Positions 22,741 through 32,313 of a stretch of 64,000 bases of DNA are shown here, piece by piece. Origin of the DNA: Bradyrhizobium sp. 164 (GTDB lineage Bacteria; Pseudomonadota; Alphaproteobacteria; Rhizobiales; Xanthobacteraceae); contig NZ_JADPKA010000017.1 in assembly GCF_023073715.1 (NCBI RefSeq), forward strand, positions 24,323 through 88,322, given 5' to 3'. Under the pieces are notes generated by a model that made no database searches, was not told where the DNA came from, and was given only the letters and a program-made list of their open reading frames with translations. Position numbers and translations under genes: made by a program. The stretch's first letter is position 1; the number at the start of each line of letters is the position of its first letter.

Positions 22741-23961
22741 CTACGCCCCAAAACTCTTCGGCGAGCCTGCCACCGCAACCCCGCCGCCGGTCGTCACCTT
22801 CATCACCGCAAGTCCTCGCTCGTTGGTGCCGTCGGGGCGGAAGCGAAACAGGCCGTCGATGCCGGCAAAGCCTGAGGGGTTGGTCAGCACGTCGGGCGAG
22901 AAGCGCGTCGTGCCTTGCGTGCGCGCCAGTGCGGCGACGAGGGCGACTGCGTCATAGGCGAGCGTCGCAGTGCGCACCGGCTCGGCGCCATATTTGGTGC
23001 GGTAACGGCCGGAGAAGGCGCGGAAGCCGGCCGGATCCGGCGCGGCATAGAGGCCGCCTTGCAACGCTGCGCTGGCATAGACGCGCGGATTGTCCCACAG
23101 GCCGGTGCCGAGCAGCTGGATGTTGCGCAAATTCGCACCCGCCGCAGTCATCGCATCCGCCACTGAAACCACGGCATCGCCGTCGTCGGCAATGAACAGC
23201 GCGTCCGCACTGCCGAGCTGCTGCGCCACGGTTCGAGCTGGGGTGGCGCGGTCGGCGCCGTATTTCTCGAACGCGACGATGCGCCCACCACGCCGCGGCA
23301 CTGCCGCCTTCACGGCGGCTTCGACCACGTTGCCATAGGCGTTGTCGGGCACGAGCACGGCAACGGAGCGCTTTCCGATGCTGGCGGAATATTCGACGAT
23401 GCGGTTGACGTCGGACTCCGGCAGGAAGCTGAGCAGATAGACGCCGCGTCCGGCGATGCTGGAATCGGTCGAGAATGCCATCACCGAGATGCCGCGCGTG
23501 CGCGCGACCTGCGCCACCGCCGGCACCGATTGTGCGAACAGTGGTCCCAGGATGATTTCGGCGCCCTCGTCGACCGCCTGCTGCGCACCAGCTTGCGCGC
23601 CTTGCGGGCTGCCATTGTCGTCCTTGATCAGGAGCTGGATGTTCGGGTTTTGGAACTCGGCCAGCGCCATCTCGGCGGCGTTGCGCATGGATTGCGCCGC
23701 GAGGCCTGCATTGCCAGCCGCCGACAGCGGCAGGATCACGGCGACCTTGACCCCACCGGTGCCAGCGGTCGTGCCCTGTTGGGGCGGACCAGCCGGCTGC
23801 GCCGGTGGCGCGGAGCTGGAGAACTGGCTGAGACTCTGCTGCACGCCGGCGCAGGCCGACAGCAAGGGGGCGCCGAGCAACAGGCCAAGCGCGCTCCGGC
23901 GGGTTGCCCCGGGCCATCGGGGCGCCGGACCGGAAGACTTCGAACTAGACGGGCCCACCAT
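22741..23961 (-). CDS. LpoA-like lipoprotein with periplasmic-binding-protein fold (penicillin-binding protein activator family)
   Basis: A 406-residue protein. After a charged N-terminus with twin Arg comes a hydrophobic stretch and a lipobox LLSAC (Cys about residue 37), so it is probably a lipoprotein. The rest (from about residue 75) is a type I periplasmic binding fold: VKVAVILPLSAAGNAGLAA, IILGPLFAQSVPAV, and VLVPDNAYGNVVEAAV. This matches proteins annotated as penicillin-binding protein activators (LpoA/LppC) in this order. The alternative is a branched-chain amino acid or amide receptor. It is divergent from rsmI, an arrangement also seen in other Proteobacteria (LpoA-rsmI-yraN), which supports the LpoA reading. 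Confidence 0.8.
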   Translation of the reverse strand: MVGPSSSKSSGPAPRWPGATRRSALGLLLGAPLLSACAGVQQSLSQFSSSAPPAQPAGPPQQGTTAGTGGVKVAVILPLSAAGNAGLAAQSMRNAAEMALAEFQNPNIQLLIKDDNGSPQGAQAGAQQAVDEGAEIILGPLFAQSVPAVAQVARTRGISVMAFSTDSSIAGRGVYLLSFLPESDVNRIVEYSASIGKRSVAVLVPDNAYGNVVEAAVKAAVPRRGGRIVAFEKYGADRATPARTVAQQLGSADALFIADDGDAVVSVADAMTAAGANLRNIQLLGTGLWDNPRVYASAALQGGLYAAPDPAGFRAFSGRYRTKYGAEPVRTATLAYDAVALVAALARTQGTTRFSPDVLTNPSGFAGIDGLFRFRPDGTNERGLAVMKVTTGGGVAVAGSPKSFGA

Positions 23962-24299
23962 CGCAGATTCTCTTCCGACCGGCCGTCGCCCAGCCGGTCA
24001 CCACATTGCTCCACGACGCAAGCCGCGGATTCAGGCATATTGTCGGCAAACAGTTAACCAAAACAAAAGGATAATCGCCACTTAACGCGACCACCCTCCT
24101 ATCCTGGCCCACCGCTGGCCGTCACTTACGCAGCATCAAGGGAGGTTTCCGTCGCGAATATGGCGCGAGGGCCTTGCTCCCGCGCAACGTGACCCCGCAT
24201 CGATCACATTCCCGTCCGTTCCTCGCCCCTCACCTCGGCCCGATCTTTTTCGAAGAGCTGGTTCCCAGCCCTGCGGATCGTGCCTAAGTTGACTTCATT
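23962..24299. other. Divergent intergenic region lpoA-like / rsmI
   Basis: 338 bases serving two divergent genes. A low-GC stretch at 24050-24090 (CAGTTAACCAAAACAAAAGG and a second TTAAC) is the likely promoter area. The rsmI ATG lacks a recognisable ribosome-binding site directly upstream (GTTGACTTCATT). I see no RNA gene or ORF that I can support. Confidence 0.5.
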
Positions 24300-25250
24300 A
24301 TGCGCGCAAAGCCGGCCCCGATAAATACGCCTGAAGCTCAAGACGCCACCTTGCGCGGCTTCTCCATCGACGCCCATCGGCTTGCGGTGGCGAAGGCCGC
24401 GCCGGGCCTGCATCTGGTCGCGACCCCCATCGGCAATCTCGGCGACATCACCCTGCGTGCGCTTCAGACGCTCGCCGGCGTCGACGTCATCGCCTGCGAG
24501 GACACCCGCATCACGCGGCGCCTGACCGAGCGTTACGCCATCGCAGCGCAGCTCAAGCAATATCATGAGCACAACGCGGAAGCCGCGCGTCCGAAGATCC
24601 TGGAGGCGCTTGCGGCAGGCGGCTCGGTCGCGCTGGTGTCGGATGCCGGGACGCCGCTGATCTCCGATCCCGGCTTCAAGCTGGTGCGCGAGGTCTGCGC
24701 CGCCGGCCATGCGGTCTATGCGCTGCCCGGCCCCTCCTCGGTGCTGGCGGCGCTATCGGTCGCAGCGCTGCCGACCGACCGCTTTTTCTTCGAGGGCTTC
24801 TTGCCGTCGAAATCGGCGGCGCGCAGGTCGCGCCTTGTTGAGCTGGCTCGCATCGATGCGACACTGGTGATGTTCGAATCCGGCAACCGCGTGCAGGACG
24901 CGCTCGCCGATCTCGCCGAGATCATGGGGACGCGCGACGCCGCGATCTGCCGCGAGCTGACCAAACTTCATGAGGAGATCTCGCGCGCAACATTGAGCGA
25001 GCTGGCTCGCGAGGCGGATACGCTGGAGACGCGCGGCGAGTTCGTGCTGGTGATCGCCCCACCTGCGGCCGACGCCGAGGTGCTGACGTCGGATGCGCTA
25101 GACCAGCTCCTGCGCGAGCAGCTGGCCGCGCGCAGCGTCAAGGATGCCGTGGCACATGCGGTCGCACTCTCGGGCCGCCCGCGGCGCGAGGTCTATGCCC
25201 GCGCGCTCGAGCTCGCAAAAGACCTGCGGGGCGGCGATGGCGAAGACTGA
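24300..25250 (+). CDS. rsmI: 16S rRNA (cytidine-1402-2'-O)-methyltransferase
   Basis: A 316-residue tetrapyrrole-methylase-fold enzyme. [31 protein letters not shown] and [20 protein letters not shown] are the diagnostic motifs. [25 protein letters not shown] is here noted only by its ends: GPSSVLAAL and [11 protein letters not shown]. It modifies C1402 in the ribosomal P site together with RsmH. The last 14 bases overlap yraN. The first 30 residues before [14 protein letters not shown] are an extension with no clear role. Confidence 0.95.
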   Translation: MRAKPAPINTPEAQDATLRGFSIDAHRLAVAKAAPGLHLVATPIGNLGDITLRALQTLAGVDVIACEDTRITRRLTERYAIAAQLKQYHEHNAEAARPKILEALAAGGSVALVSDAGTPLISDPGFKLVREVCAAGHAVYALPGPSSVLAALSVAALPTDRFFFEGFLPSKSAARRSRLVELARIDATLVMFESGNRVQDALADLAEIMGTRDAAICRELTKLHEEISRATLSELAREADTLETRGEFVLVIAPPAADAEVLTSDALDQLLREQLAARSVKDAVAHAVALSGRPRREVYARALELAKDLRGGDGED

Positions 25251-25638
25251 GGTCCCGGCGGAACCGAAAGTCGCCTCGCCCGAGCGCATCGCCGCGTTCC
25301 GGACCGGCATCTCCGCCGAGAGCCGCGCCGCCGCCTATCTGATGGCCAAGGGCTACCGCATCCTCGCCAAACGTTATCGCACCCCGCATGGCGAAATCGA
25401 CATCGTGGCGCGCCGCCGCAATTTGATCGCCTTCGTCGAGGTCAAGGCGCGGGCGACGCTGGATGACGCCGCCTTCGCGGTGACGCCGCGCCAGCAGCAG
25501 CGCATCATCGACGCCGCGCAAGGCTGGCTCGTGGCGCATCCCGAGCATGCCGAATTCGAATTGCGATTCGACGCCATGCTGATTGCGCCGCGATCACTTC
25601 CACGCCATGTGTTGGCGGCATTCGACGCCTCGACCTGA
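25237..25638 (+). CDS. YraN/UPF0102 family nuclease-like protein
   Basis: A 133-residue protein with a restriction-endonuclease-like fold: [42 protein letters not shown] (Asp and Glu-x-Lys of the PD-(D/E)xK core), and a Gln-Gln-Arg motif [14 protein letters not shown]. The role is not known, perhaps linked to DNA repair or uptake. The ATG at 25237 is taken because the family begins here. It overlaps rsmI by 14 bases and is followed by gshB after 10. Confidence 0.88.
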   Translation: MAKTEVPAEPKVASPERIAAFRTGISAESRAAAYLMAKGYRILAKRYRTPHGEIDIVARRRNLIAFVEVKARATLDDAAFAVTPRQQQRIIDAAQGWLVAHPEHAEFELRFDAMLIAPRSLPRHVLAAFDAST

Positions 25639-25648
25639 AAGGCAGACC

Positions 25649-26593
25649 ATGAAACTCAACGTCGCCGTCCAGATGGACCCCATCGCCCGCATCAACATCA
25701 AGGGCGATTCCACCTTTGCGCTGCTCCTGGAGGCACAGAAGCGCGGCCACGGCCTGTCCTATTACACCCCCGACAAGCTCTCGATGGTCGGCGACGAGAT
25801 CGTCGCTCCGGTTCAGCTCCTCACCGTGCGCGACGAGCCGGGTGACCATTTCACGCTCGGCGAGCCCAGGCGCGAAGCGCTCAACGGCTTTGACGTGGTG
25901 CTGCTCCGCCAGGACCCGCCGTTCGATCTCGCCTACATCACCTCGACGCATTTTTTGGAGCGCATTCATCCGAAGACGCTGGTGGTCAACGATCCCGCCT
26001 CGGTACGGAACGCGCCGGAAAAGCTGTTCGTGATGAACTTTCCGCAGCTGATGCCGCCGACCCTGATCTCGCGCGAATTAGATGAGATCAACGCCTTTCG
26101 CGACAGGCACGGCGCCGTCGTGATGAAGCCGCTGCACGGCCATGGCGGCGCCGCGGTGTTCCGCGTGATGCCGCAGGACATGAATTTCGGCTCGCTGTTC
26201 GACATGTTCTCGGTGACGTTCAAAGAGCCCTGGGTGATCCAGCAGTTCATTCCCGAGGTGAAGCACGGCGACAAGCGCATCATCCTCGTCAACGGCGAGT
26301 TCGCCGCCGCCGTAAACCGGGTGCCGGCCGCGGACGACCTCCGCTCCAACATGGTACGCGGCGGCGCGGCGCAGGAGACCGAGCTCACCCCGCGCGAGCG
26401 CGAGATCTGCGCCGCCGTCGGCCCGGCGCTGCGCGAGCGCGGCCTCCTGTTCGTCGGCATCGACGTCATCAACGGCAATCTCACCGAGATCAACGTCACC
26501 TCGCCGACCGGCATCCGCGCCATCGCGCGGCTCGGCGGGCCCGACGTGGCGGCGAAGATCTGGGACGCGATCGAGCAGAAGCGGGCGAAGTAA
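25649..26593 (+). CDS. gshB: Glutathione synthetase
   Basis: A 314-residue ATP-grasp enzyme joining gamma-glutamylcysteine and glycine. [22 protein letters not shown] opens it (reported by ends: VAVQMDPI and [11 protein letters not shown]), with [17 protein letters not shown] as the ATP-grasp lid and [21 protein letters not shown] as the metal-binding end. The ATG at 25649 is used; the frame upstream runs into yraN. It is third in the rsmI-yraN-gshB run. GshA is not in the window. Confidence 0.96.
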   Translation: MKLNVAVQMDPIARINIKGDSTFALLLEAQKRGHGLSYYTPDKLSMVGDEIVAPVQLLTVRDEPGDHFTLGEPRREALNGFDVVLLRQDPPFDLAYITSTHFLERIHPKTLVVNDPASVRNAPEKLFVMNFPQLMPPTLISRELDEINAFRDRHGAVVMKPLHGHGGAAVFRVMPQDMNFGSLFDMFSVTFKEPWVIQQFIPEVKHGDKRIILVNGEFAAAVNRVPAADDLRSNMVRGGAAQETELTPREREICAAVGPALRERGLLFVGIDVINGNLTEINVTSPTGIRAIARLGGPDVAAKIWDAIEQKRAK

Positions 26594-26893
26594 GGGCGCT
26601 GCGGAAATTTAGAGGACGCGCAATCTCTCCCAGCTCGTCCCGGAAGGACGGACGACATCCTTTGGTGTTGTGCGCGGCCCATCTCGTAGGCAGCCCCGCC
26701 GCTGCACGCCCCCACATCACTAACCACCCGTTCACCATGACGCCGCGCCTGTCATGCGAACGAATAGGCTGGCTTGCGTAAATCTACGGGGCCGTTGGCC
26801 GGTTGAATAACGCCGCGTTCACCATCAGCCGAAAACCACCACCGTCACTGGCCATCACATCCGGCCTCGCAACACCCCTTATACTTTTCCTCC
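26594..26893. other. Intergenic region between gshB and the cpa locus
   Basis: 300 bases with no supported gene. CGTCCCGGAAGGACGGACG around 26635 is a small palindrome after gshB and may be its terminator. The remainder is the upstream region of cpaB; no pilin (flp/pilA) gene is present although one often sits here in Tad loci. Confidence 0.5.
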
Positions 26894-26951
26894 CTACTCA
26901 TCGACACGGGGGACCCGCCACGTGCGGTTCGAGTGCCCCGCGTATGAGTAG
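26894..26951 (+). promoter_or_regulatory. Inverted repeat in the cpaB leader
   Basis: CTACTCAT (26894-26901) pairs with ATGAGTAG (26944-26951), and inside it CGGGG (26907-26911) pairs with CCCCG (26936-26940). The right arm ends 6 bases before the cpaB ATG and covers the only GAG-rich ribosome-binding region, so folding could hide it from ribosomes. This is an inference from sequence alone. Confidence 0.55.
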
Positions 26952-26957
26952 AAGCGT

Positions 26958-27770
26958 ATGAATACCGCACGCCTTGTCGTTCTCGTCATCGCGCTCGCCG
27001 CCGGGGGCGTCGCTGCGTATCTGGCGAGCGGCTATCAGAATGGGCCCGCGCCCGTTCTGCCCGTCACCGAGAAACTGCCGACCGTCGAGGTTCTCGTCGC
27101 GAAAACCGACATCGGGCTCGGCCAGGCCGTGAAGCCCGAGGATCTGCAATGGCAGGTCTGGCCGGCGGCGACGGCAAGCAACGCGTTCATTCGCCGCGAC
27201 AGCAGGCCCGAGGCGCAGACCCAGATCGCCGGCTCGATCGCGCGCGTGCCGTTGATGCAGGGCGAGCCGATCCGCGAGCAGAAGCTGGTCAGGGCCGAAG
27301 GCTCCGGCTTCATGGCTGCCATCCTGCCCTCCGGCATGCGGGCCGTGTCCACCGAAATTTCAGCCGAGACCGGCGCCGGCGGCTTCATCCTGCCGAACGA
27401 CCGCGTCGACATCGTGCTGACCCGCCGCCTGAAGAATCCCGATACCAACGCATCGACCGGCGGCAACGACCTCATCGTGTCCGAGGTCATTCTGACCAAC
27501 ATCCGCGTGCTCGCGATCGACCAGGCGCCGAAGGAAAAGGACGGCCAGACCGCCGTGATCGGCAAGACCGTCACGCTCGAGCTCAAGCCCGACCAGGTCG
27601 CCACGCTGTCGGCTGCGCGCCAGGGCGGCACGCTCCAGCTCGCGCTGCGGAGCATCGTCGATGCCAACGCAGTCGACGGGTCGCCCGAGGACCAGGCGGT
27701 CAAGCGTCCCGGTGGCGTGAACGTAATTCGTTATGGCGTGCAGGCGCGCCAACTGACGTCACAGAAGTGA
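26958..27770 (+). CDS. cpaB: Flp/Tad pilus assembly protein CpaB
   Basis: A 270-residue periplasmic protein anchored by an N-terminal helix (LVVLVIALAAGGVAAYLA). A SAF domain (VEVLVAKTDIGLGQAVKPED) and the RcpC/CpaB region GMRAVSTEISAETGAGGFILP and NDRVDIVLTRR follow. It helps the secretin CpaC form the outer-membrane pore of the Tad pilus. It begins the cpaBCDE operon and is followed by cpaC after 13 bases. A strong inverted repeat lies in its leader. Confidence 0.93.
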   Translation: MNTARLVVLVIALAAGGVAAYLASGYQNGPAPVLPVTEKLPTVEVLVAKTDIGLGQAVKPEDLQWQVWPAATASNAFIRRDSRPEAQTQIAGSIARVPLMQGEPIREQKLVRAEGSGFMAAILPSGMRAVSTEISAETGAGGFILPNDRVDIVLTRRLKNPDTNASTGGNDLIVSEVILTNIRVLAIDQAPKEKDGQTAVIGKTVTLELKPDQVATLSAARQGGTLQLALRSIVDANAVDGSPEDQAVKRPGGVNVIRYGVQARQLTSQK

Positions 27771-27783
27771 TGATGGGGACAGT

Positions 27784-29301
27784 ATGAACTACGGGGATGA
27801 TCGGACGGGCCTGCGCATTCGGGGGAAGCGCGCGCGCTCGGTCTTGGCGGGGACGATGCTGCTGCTGGGGCTGCTCGCAGCCTCCGACCGGCTCAGTGCC
27901 GCGGATGCCCCGGTCGGCGATCAGGCACCGATGCAGGCGCCTGATCTCGGTGTGTCCTCGGTCGCGACGATCGCGCCGGCGCGGACGCGCTTTCTGTCGC
28001 TCGGCGTCGGCAAGTCCGTCGTCATCGACCTGCCGCGCGAGGTCAAGGACGTGCTGGTGGCCGATCCCAAGATCGCCAATGCCATAATCCGCTCGGCGCA
28101 GCGCGCCTATATCATCGGCGGCCAAGTCGGCCAGACCAACGTGGTGTTCTTCACCGCCGACGGCCAGCAGGTCGCCTCCTACGACATCGCGGTGAAGCGC
28201 GACCTCAACGGCATGCGCGCCGCGCTGCGCCAGTCGCTGCCGGGCGTGCAGATCGAAGGCATCGGCGACAGCGTGATGCTGACCGGCTCGGTCTCGAGCC
28301 CGGTCGAGGCACAGCAGGCGGGCGACGTCGCCGCAAAGCTCGTCGGCGGCTCGGACAAGGTCGTCAACAACATCGTCGTTCGCGGCCGCGACCAGGTGAT
28401 GCTCAAGGTCGTGGTCGGCGAAGTGCGCCGCGATATCGTCAAGCAGCTGGGCGTGGATCTCAGCGCCAGCCTGAACGCCGGCACCGCGGTGGTGAATTTC
28501 AACAATTCCAACCCGTTCTCGGTGTCTGGCGGACCGATCGTCGCGAGCAACGGACTTGGAGTCGCCGGTCTCGCCAAGGGCGTCGCCACCGTCAGCGCCA
28601 CGATGCGTGCGATGGAAAGCGCCGGCGTCATGCGTACGCTCGCCGAGCCGAGCCTGACCGCGATCTCGGGCGAATCCGCCACCTTCATCGCCGGCGGCGA
28701 ATTCCCGATTCCGGCCGGCTATTCCTGCGATCCGGTCACCCACGTCTGTACCACCCAGGTCACCTACAAGAAGTTCGGCATCTCCCTGAACTTCACGCCG
28801 GTCGTGCTCAGCGAAGGCCGCATCAGCCTGCGCGTCATGACCGAGGTCTCGGAGCTGTCGAATACGAACGCGATCACACTGACGCAGGCGGTGTCCTCGA
28901 CCTCGAGCAACTCGATCACCATCCCCTCGGTTCAGACCCGCCGAGCCGAAACGACACTGGAAATTCCCTCCGGCGGCTCGATGGCGATGGCCGGCCTGAT
29001 CCAGCAGCAGACCAAGCAGGCGATCAACGGCCTGCCCGGCGTCGACCAGGTGCCGATCATCGGCGCGCTGTTCCGCAGCCAGGACTTCGTCAACAACGAA
29101 ACCGAGTTGATGGTGATCGTGACGCCCTATGTGGTGCGCGCCGTCGCCCAGAAGGAATTGTCGCGGCCCGACGACGGTTTCGCGCCGGCCTCCGACGCGC
29201 AGACGGCGCTGCTCGGCCGCATGAACCGCCTTTATGGCATCACGCGCCGCGTCGATCCCATCAACGGCACGCCCGGCGATTTCGGCTTCATCATCGATTG
29301 A
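27784..29301 (+). CDS. cpaC: Tad pilus secretin CpaC (RcpA)
   Basis: A 505-residue outer-membrane secretin. A signal sequence (SVLAGTMLLLGLLAAS) is followed by a pilus N-terminal domain (LGVGKSVVIDLPREVKDVLV), a BON-like part, then the secretin core with VMLKVVVGEVRRDIVKQLG, GESATFIAGGEFPIP and VDQVPIIGALFRSQDF followed by ETELMVIVTPYVV, the secretin signature. It forms the pore for the Flp pilus. It is second in cpaBCDE. Confidence 0.94.
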   Translation: MNYGDDRTGLRIRGKRARSVLAGTMLLLGLLAASDRLSAADAPVGDQAPMQAPDLGVSSVATIAPARTRFLSLGVGKSVVIDLPREVKDVLVADPKIANAIIRSAQRAYIIGGQVGQTNVVFFTADGQQVASYDIAVKRDLNGMRAALRQSLPGVQIEGIGDSVMLTGSVSSPVEAQQAGDVAAKLVGGSDKVVNNIVVRGRDQVMLKVVVGEVRRDIVKQLGVDLSASLNAGTAVVNFNNSNPFSVSGGPIVASNGLGVAGLAKGVATVSATMRAMESAGVMRTLAEPSLTAISGESATFIAGGEFPIPAGYSCDPVTHVCTTQVTYKKFGISLNFTPVVLSEGRISLRVMTEVSELSNTNAITLTQAVSSTSSNSITIPSVQTRRAETTLEIPSGGSMAMAGLIQQQTKQAINGLPGVDQVPIIGALFRSQDFVNNETELMVIVTPYVVRAVAQKELSRPDDGFAPASDAQTALLGRMNRLYGITRRVDPINGTPGDFGFIID

Positions 29302-29358
29302 CGACGAGCGGACGGCCTGGGGACCGGAGCAGAAACGGGGCAAGAGGGGAATCAAGCG

Positions 29359-30093
29359 ATGACGAGGACGATAGCCGACCGACGCCGCCCTTTGAGCGTC
29401 GCGCTGGTGCTGACGGGGCTGTCCGTCATGCTGGGCGCGTGCAACACCACCGGTGAAATCGTCACTCAGACAGTGCCGACCGACTATCGCCAGCGCCACC
29501 CGATCGCGGTGCAGGAGGGTAGGCGCTCGATCGTGATCTTCGTCGGCAAGGCGCGCGGCGGCCTCTCGGCCGCGCAGCACGCGGATGTCGCAGGCATTGC
29601 CCGGGACTGGATGCGCGAAGGCACCGGCTCCGTCGTCGTCGACGTGCCCGTCGACACCGCGAATTCGCGTGCCGCGGCGGCGACTTATCGAGAAATCCGT
29701 TCCGTGCTCGCATCCGGCGACGTGCCCTCGCGCGCCATCCTCCAGCATCCCTATCGTCCCGAAGACCCCGGCCTCCTGCCGACGATCCGGCTGAGCTATT
29801 CCAAACTCAGCGCAGTGGCCGGACCCTGCGGGTTGTGGCCGGAAGACGTTGGTCCGAACATCCTCGACCCCGGCTACAATGAGAACCGGCCGTATTTCAA
29901 TCTGGGCTGCGCCAGCCAGCGCAACCTCGCGGCCATGATCGACAATCCGGCCGACCTCGAGCAGCCGCGCGCCGAGACGCCCGCCTACACCGCACGGCGC
30001 GACATCGCCTTCGACCGCTATCGCAAGGGCTCGACGACCGCGACCTCCTATCCCGAGGCCGACAAGGCCAAACTCAGCGACACCGGCAAATGA
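29359..30093 (+). CDS. cpaD: CpaD family pilus assembly lipoprotein
   Basis: A 244-residue protein with a signal sequence and lipobox ending VMLGAC (Cys 28), then a CpaD domain: HPIAVQEGRRSIVIFVG, GLWPEDVGPN and FNLGCASQRNLAAMIDNPADL, the family signature. It is thought to help the secretin. It ends in ATGA overlap with cpaE (4 bases), which shows tight coupling. Confidence 0.92.
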   Translation: MTRTIADRRRPLSVALVLTGLSVMLGACNTTGEIVTQTVPTDYRQRHPIAVQEGRRSIVIFVGKARGGLSAAQHADVAGIARDWMREGTGSVVVDVPVDTANSRAAAATYREIRSVLASGDVPSRAILQHPYRPEDPGLLPTIRLSYSKLSAVAGPCGLWPEDVGPNILDPGYNENRPYFNLGCASQRNLAAMIDNPADLEQPRAETPAYTARRDIAFDRYRKGSTTATSYPEADKAKLSDTGK

Positions 30094-31379
30094 CTGGCAT
30101 CCACGACGAAGAAGCGGACGATCCGCGGCACCCCGACGAACACATTGCACCGGTTCCTCGCATCTCGGTGCAGGCTTTTTGCGAGACCGAGCAGACGCTC
30201 GCCGCGGTGACCGCGGCGGGGGAGGATCGGCGGCTCGCCAAGGCGCATCTCACTGCCAGGGACGGTGGTCTCGCTGCGGCAATCGAAGTCTATGAAACGA
30301 TGCCGACGCCGAACGTGATCGTGATCGAATCCGACGGCACGCGTGACATCCTGGAGGGGCTCGACGACCTCGCCGGCGTCTGCGACCCCGGCACCCGCGT
30401 CGTGGTGATCGGCAATCCCAACGACACCGCGCCCTATCGCGAGCTGGTCCGCCGCGGCGTCAACGACTACGTGGTCGGGCCAGTCGAAACCCTCGACGTC
30501 GTCCGCTCGATCTGTAGCCTGTTCTCGGCATCCGAAGCCATCATCACCGGCCGCGTCATCGCGGTGGTCGGCGCCAAGGGCGGCGTCGGCGCGTCCACCG
30601 TCGCGCACAATGTGGCCTGGACCATCGCCCGCGACCTCGCGCTCGATTCCGTCGTGATCGATCTCGACCTCGCCTTCGGTACTGCGAGCCTCGACTACAA
30701 TCAGGATCCGCTGCAGGGCATCGCCAACGCGGTGCTATCGCAGGACCGGCCGGACACGGCGCTGATGGAGCGCCTGCTTGCCAAATGCACCGAGCGCCTC
30801 AGCCTGCTGGCCGCCCCCGCGACGCTCGACCGCGTCTACGATTTCGGCGCCGAAGCTTTTGATGCGGTGTTCGACACGCTGCGCATGACCACGCCCTGCA
30901 TCGTGCTCGACGTACCCCACCAATGGTCGGGCTGGACGCGGCGGGCGCTGGTCAACGCCGACGACATCGTGATCGTGGCCGAGCCCGATCTCGCCAATTT
31001 GCGCAACACCAAGAACATGCTGAGCGTGCTCAAGGCGGCGCGCCCGAACGACCGGCCGCCGCTGTATTGTCTCAACCAGGTCGGCATGCACAAGCGCGCG
31101 GAGATCGAGGTCAAAGCTTTCGCCAAGACCATGGAGAGCCAGCCGCTCGCGGTGATCCCGTTCGATTCGAAGCTGTTCTCGACCGCCGCCAACAACGGCC
31201 AGATGATCGCGGAGGTCTCCAAGAGCCACCGCACCACCCTTCTGTTCCAGAACATGGCCAACCGCCTCGCCGGCCGCGGCGAGGTGAAGAAGCCGAAGCG
31301 CTCGCTGCTCGGCCCGCTGCTGAAGAAGCTGAAGGGCAGGTCGGGCCGCGGATCCGCCCCGCATCGCAAGGCGTCGTAG
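30090..31379 (+). CDS. cpaE: Tad pilus localisation ATPase CpaE (MinD/ParA-like)
   Basis: A 429-residue protein. Residues 30-145 form a receiver-like domain without the normal phosphorylation pocket; residues 150-400 form a MinD-like ATPase with deviant Walker A GAKGGVGASTVAHN and VVIDLDLAFGTASLDY. A basic tail (about residues 400-429) follows. It places the pilus apparatus at the cell pole in Caulobacter. The gene is last in this operon; cpaF, which normally follows, is missing, and a convergent TPR gene starts its stop codon 80 bases later. Confidence 0.92.
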   Translation: MTGIHDEEADDPRHPDEHIAPVPRISVQAFCETEQTLAAVTAAGEDRRLAKAHLTARDGGLAAAIEVYETMPTPNVIVIESDGTRDILEGLDDLAGVCDPGTRVVVIGNPNDTAPYRELVRRGVNDYVVGPVETLDVVRSICSLFSASEAIITGRVIAVVGAKGGVGASTVAHNVAWTIARDLALDSVVIDLDLAFGTASLDYNQDPLQGIANAVLSQDRPDTALMERLLAKCTERLSLLAAPATLDRVYDFGAEAFDAVFDTLRMTTPCIVLDVPHQWSGWTRRALVNADDIVIVAEPDLANLRNTKNMLSVLKAARPNDRPPLYCLNQVGMHKRAEIEVKAFAKTMESQPLAVIPFDSKLFSTAANNGQMIAEVSKSHRTTLLFQNMANRLAGRGEVKKPKRSLLGPLLKKLKGRSGRGSAPHRKAS

Positions 31380-31459
31380 GGGCGGCAAGCGTTTTCGAGC
31401 GACGGATCCCGGTTCGCGTCAAGAAAGCGCGCCAAAAACGAGAATCCAAACGGCGCGAG

Positions 31460-32233
31460 CTATTTGTCCGCCCGCTGCTGCTTCTTCGCCAGCAATTGCC
31501 GCAGCGCCGTGACCTTTGCCGCCGCCTGGTCCGGCGGCAGGTCGGCCTTCACGATGGCCTCGGCCTCGGCTTGCTTTCCTTCCAGCCCCAGCACCAGCGC
31601 GAGATTGGCGCGCACGCGGGAATCGGCGGGATTGCGCTCATGCGCGCGGCGCATCGTTTCCTCCGCCCGCGGCAGATTATTCTGGAGCATGTAAGACAGG
31701 CCGAGATTGGACAAAACCTGCGGCTCGTCGGGCACGATCTTCAAGGCGGTCGCATAATATTGCTGCGCCTCCTCATTGCGGCCGAGCTGATCGAGCGCCG
31801 CGCCCTGCGCCGACAGGATGCGCCAGTCCGGATCCTCGGGCGTATGCGCTCGGCCGAGGACGTCGAAGGCCTGCTGGAAATTGCCGTTGTCGGCGAGCGC
31901 GCGGCCATAGCCGGCGAGCAATGCCTTGTTGCTGGGATGGCCGAGCACGGCCTGCTCCATCACCGCGACCGCCTGCGCCCGCTGGCCGCTCTCGCGCAGC
32001 GCCTTGCCATAGGCGAGCACAACGCCGGGATCACCGGGCTTGGCGCGATAGCGTTCGCGCAAGGTGTCCATGTCCGGCTTGGCGTCGGCCTTCACACTGG
32101 CTTCAGATCTAACGCCGAGCGCGCCGGTGACATCCTCGATGCCATTGGTCTGGCAGCCGGCGAGGACAAGCACCATCAACGCGGGAAGCAGGAATTTCGC
32201 CGAAGGAGAGGCGGGAGACGGACGCTTGGACAT
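31460..32233 (-). CDS. TPR lipoprotein, TadD-like
   Basis: A 257-residue protein with signal and lipobox VLAGC (Cys 27), then about five tetratricopeptide repeats (for example VVLAYGKALRESGQRAQAV, PQVLSNLGLSYMLQNNLPRA). TadD proteins have this form and act as pilot lipoproteins for the Tad secretin. The place next to cpaBCDE supports that reading, although it is on the opposite strand and convergent with cpaE. Confidence 0.8.
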   Translation of the reverse strand: MSKRPSPASPSAKFLLPALMVLVLAGCQTNGIEDVTGALGVRSEASVKADAKPDMDTLRERYRAKPGDPGVVLAYGKALRESGQRAQAVAVMEQAVLGHPSNKALLAGYGRALADNGNFQQAFDVLGRAHTPEDPDWRILSAQGAALDQLGRNEEAQQYYATALKIVPDEPQVLSNLGLSYMLQNNLPRAEETMRRAHERNPADSRVRANLALVLGLEGKQAEAEAIVKADLPPDQAAAKVTALRQLLAKKQQRADK

Positions 32234-32313
32234 ACTCTGATCACTCGGCGACTGATCAGAGATGCTTACCCATTAACGCTAAAGCCCCGTTAAGGAGGCG
32301 CGGCCATTAAGGC

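Noticed and set aside
26594..26957. A pilin (flp) or other small gene ahead of cpaB
   Set aside because: No frame with a prepilin cleavage motif and hydrophobic helix was found on either strand.
27700..30150. An 816-residue minus-strand frame opposite cpaC-cpaD
   Set aside because: It is antisense to two well recognised genes, rich in Arg/His/Asp with no domain, and spans a gene boundary; a GC shadow.
32273..32310. Three TTAA motifs spaced 17 bases apart between the TadD-like and PilZ genes
   Set aside because: CtrA sites need a 7-base gap between half-sites; the spacing here is 13, and I know no regulator with this period.
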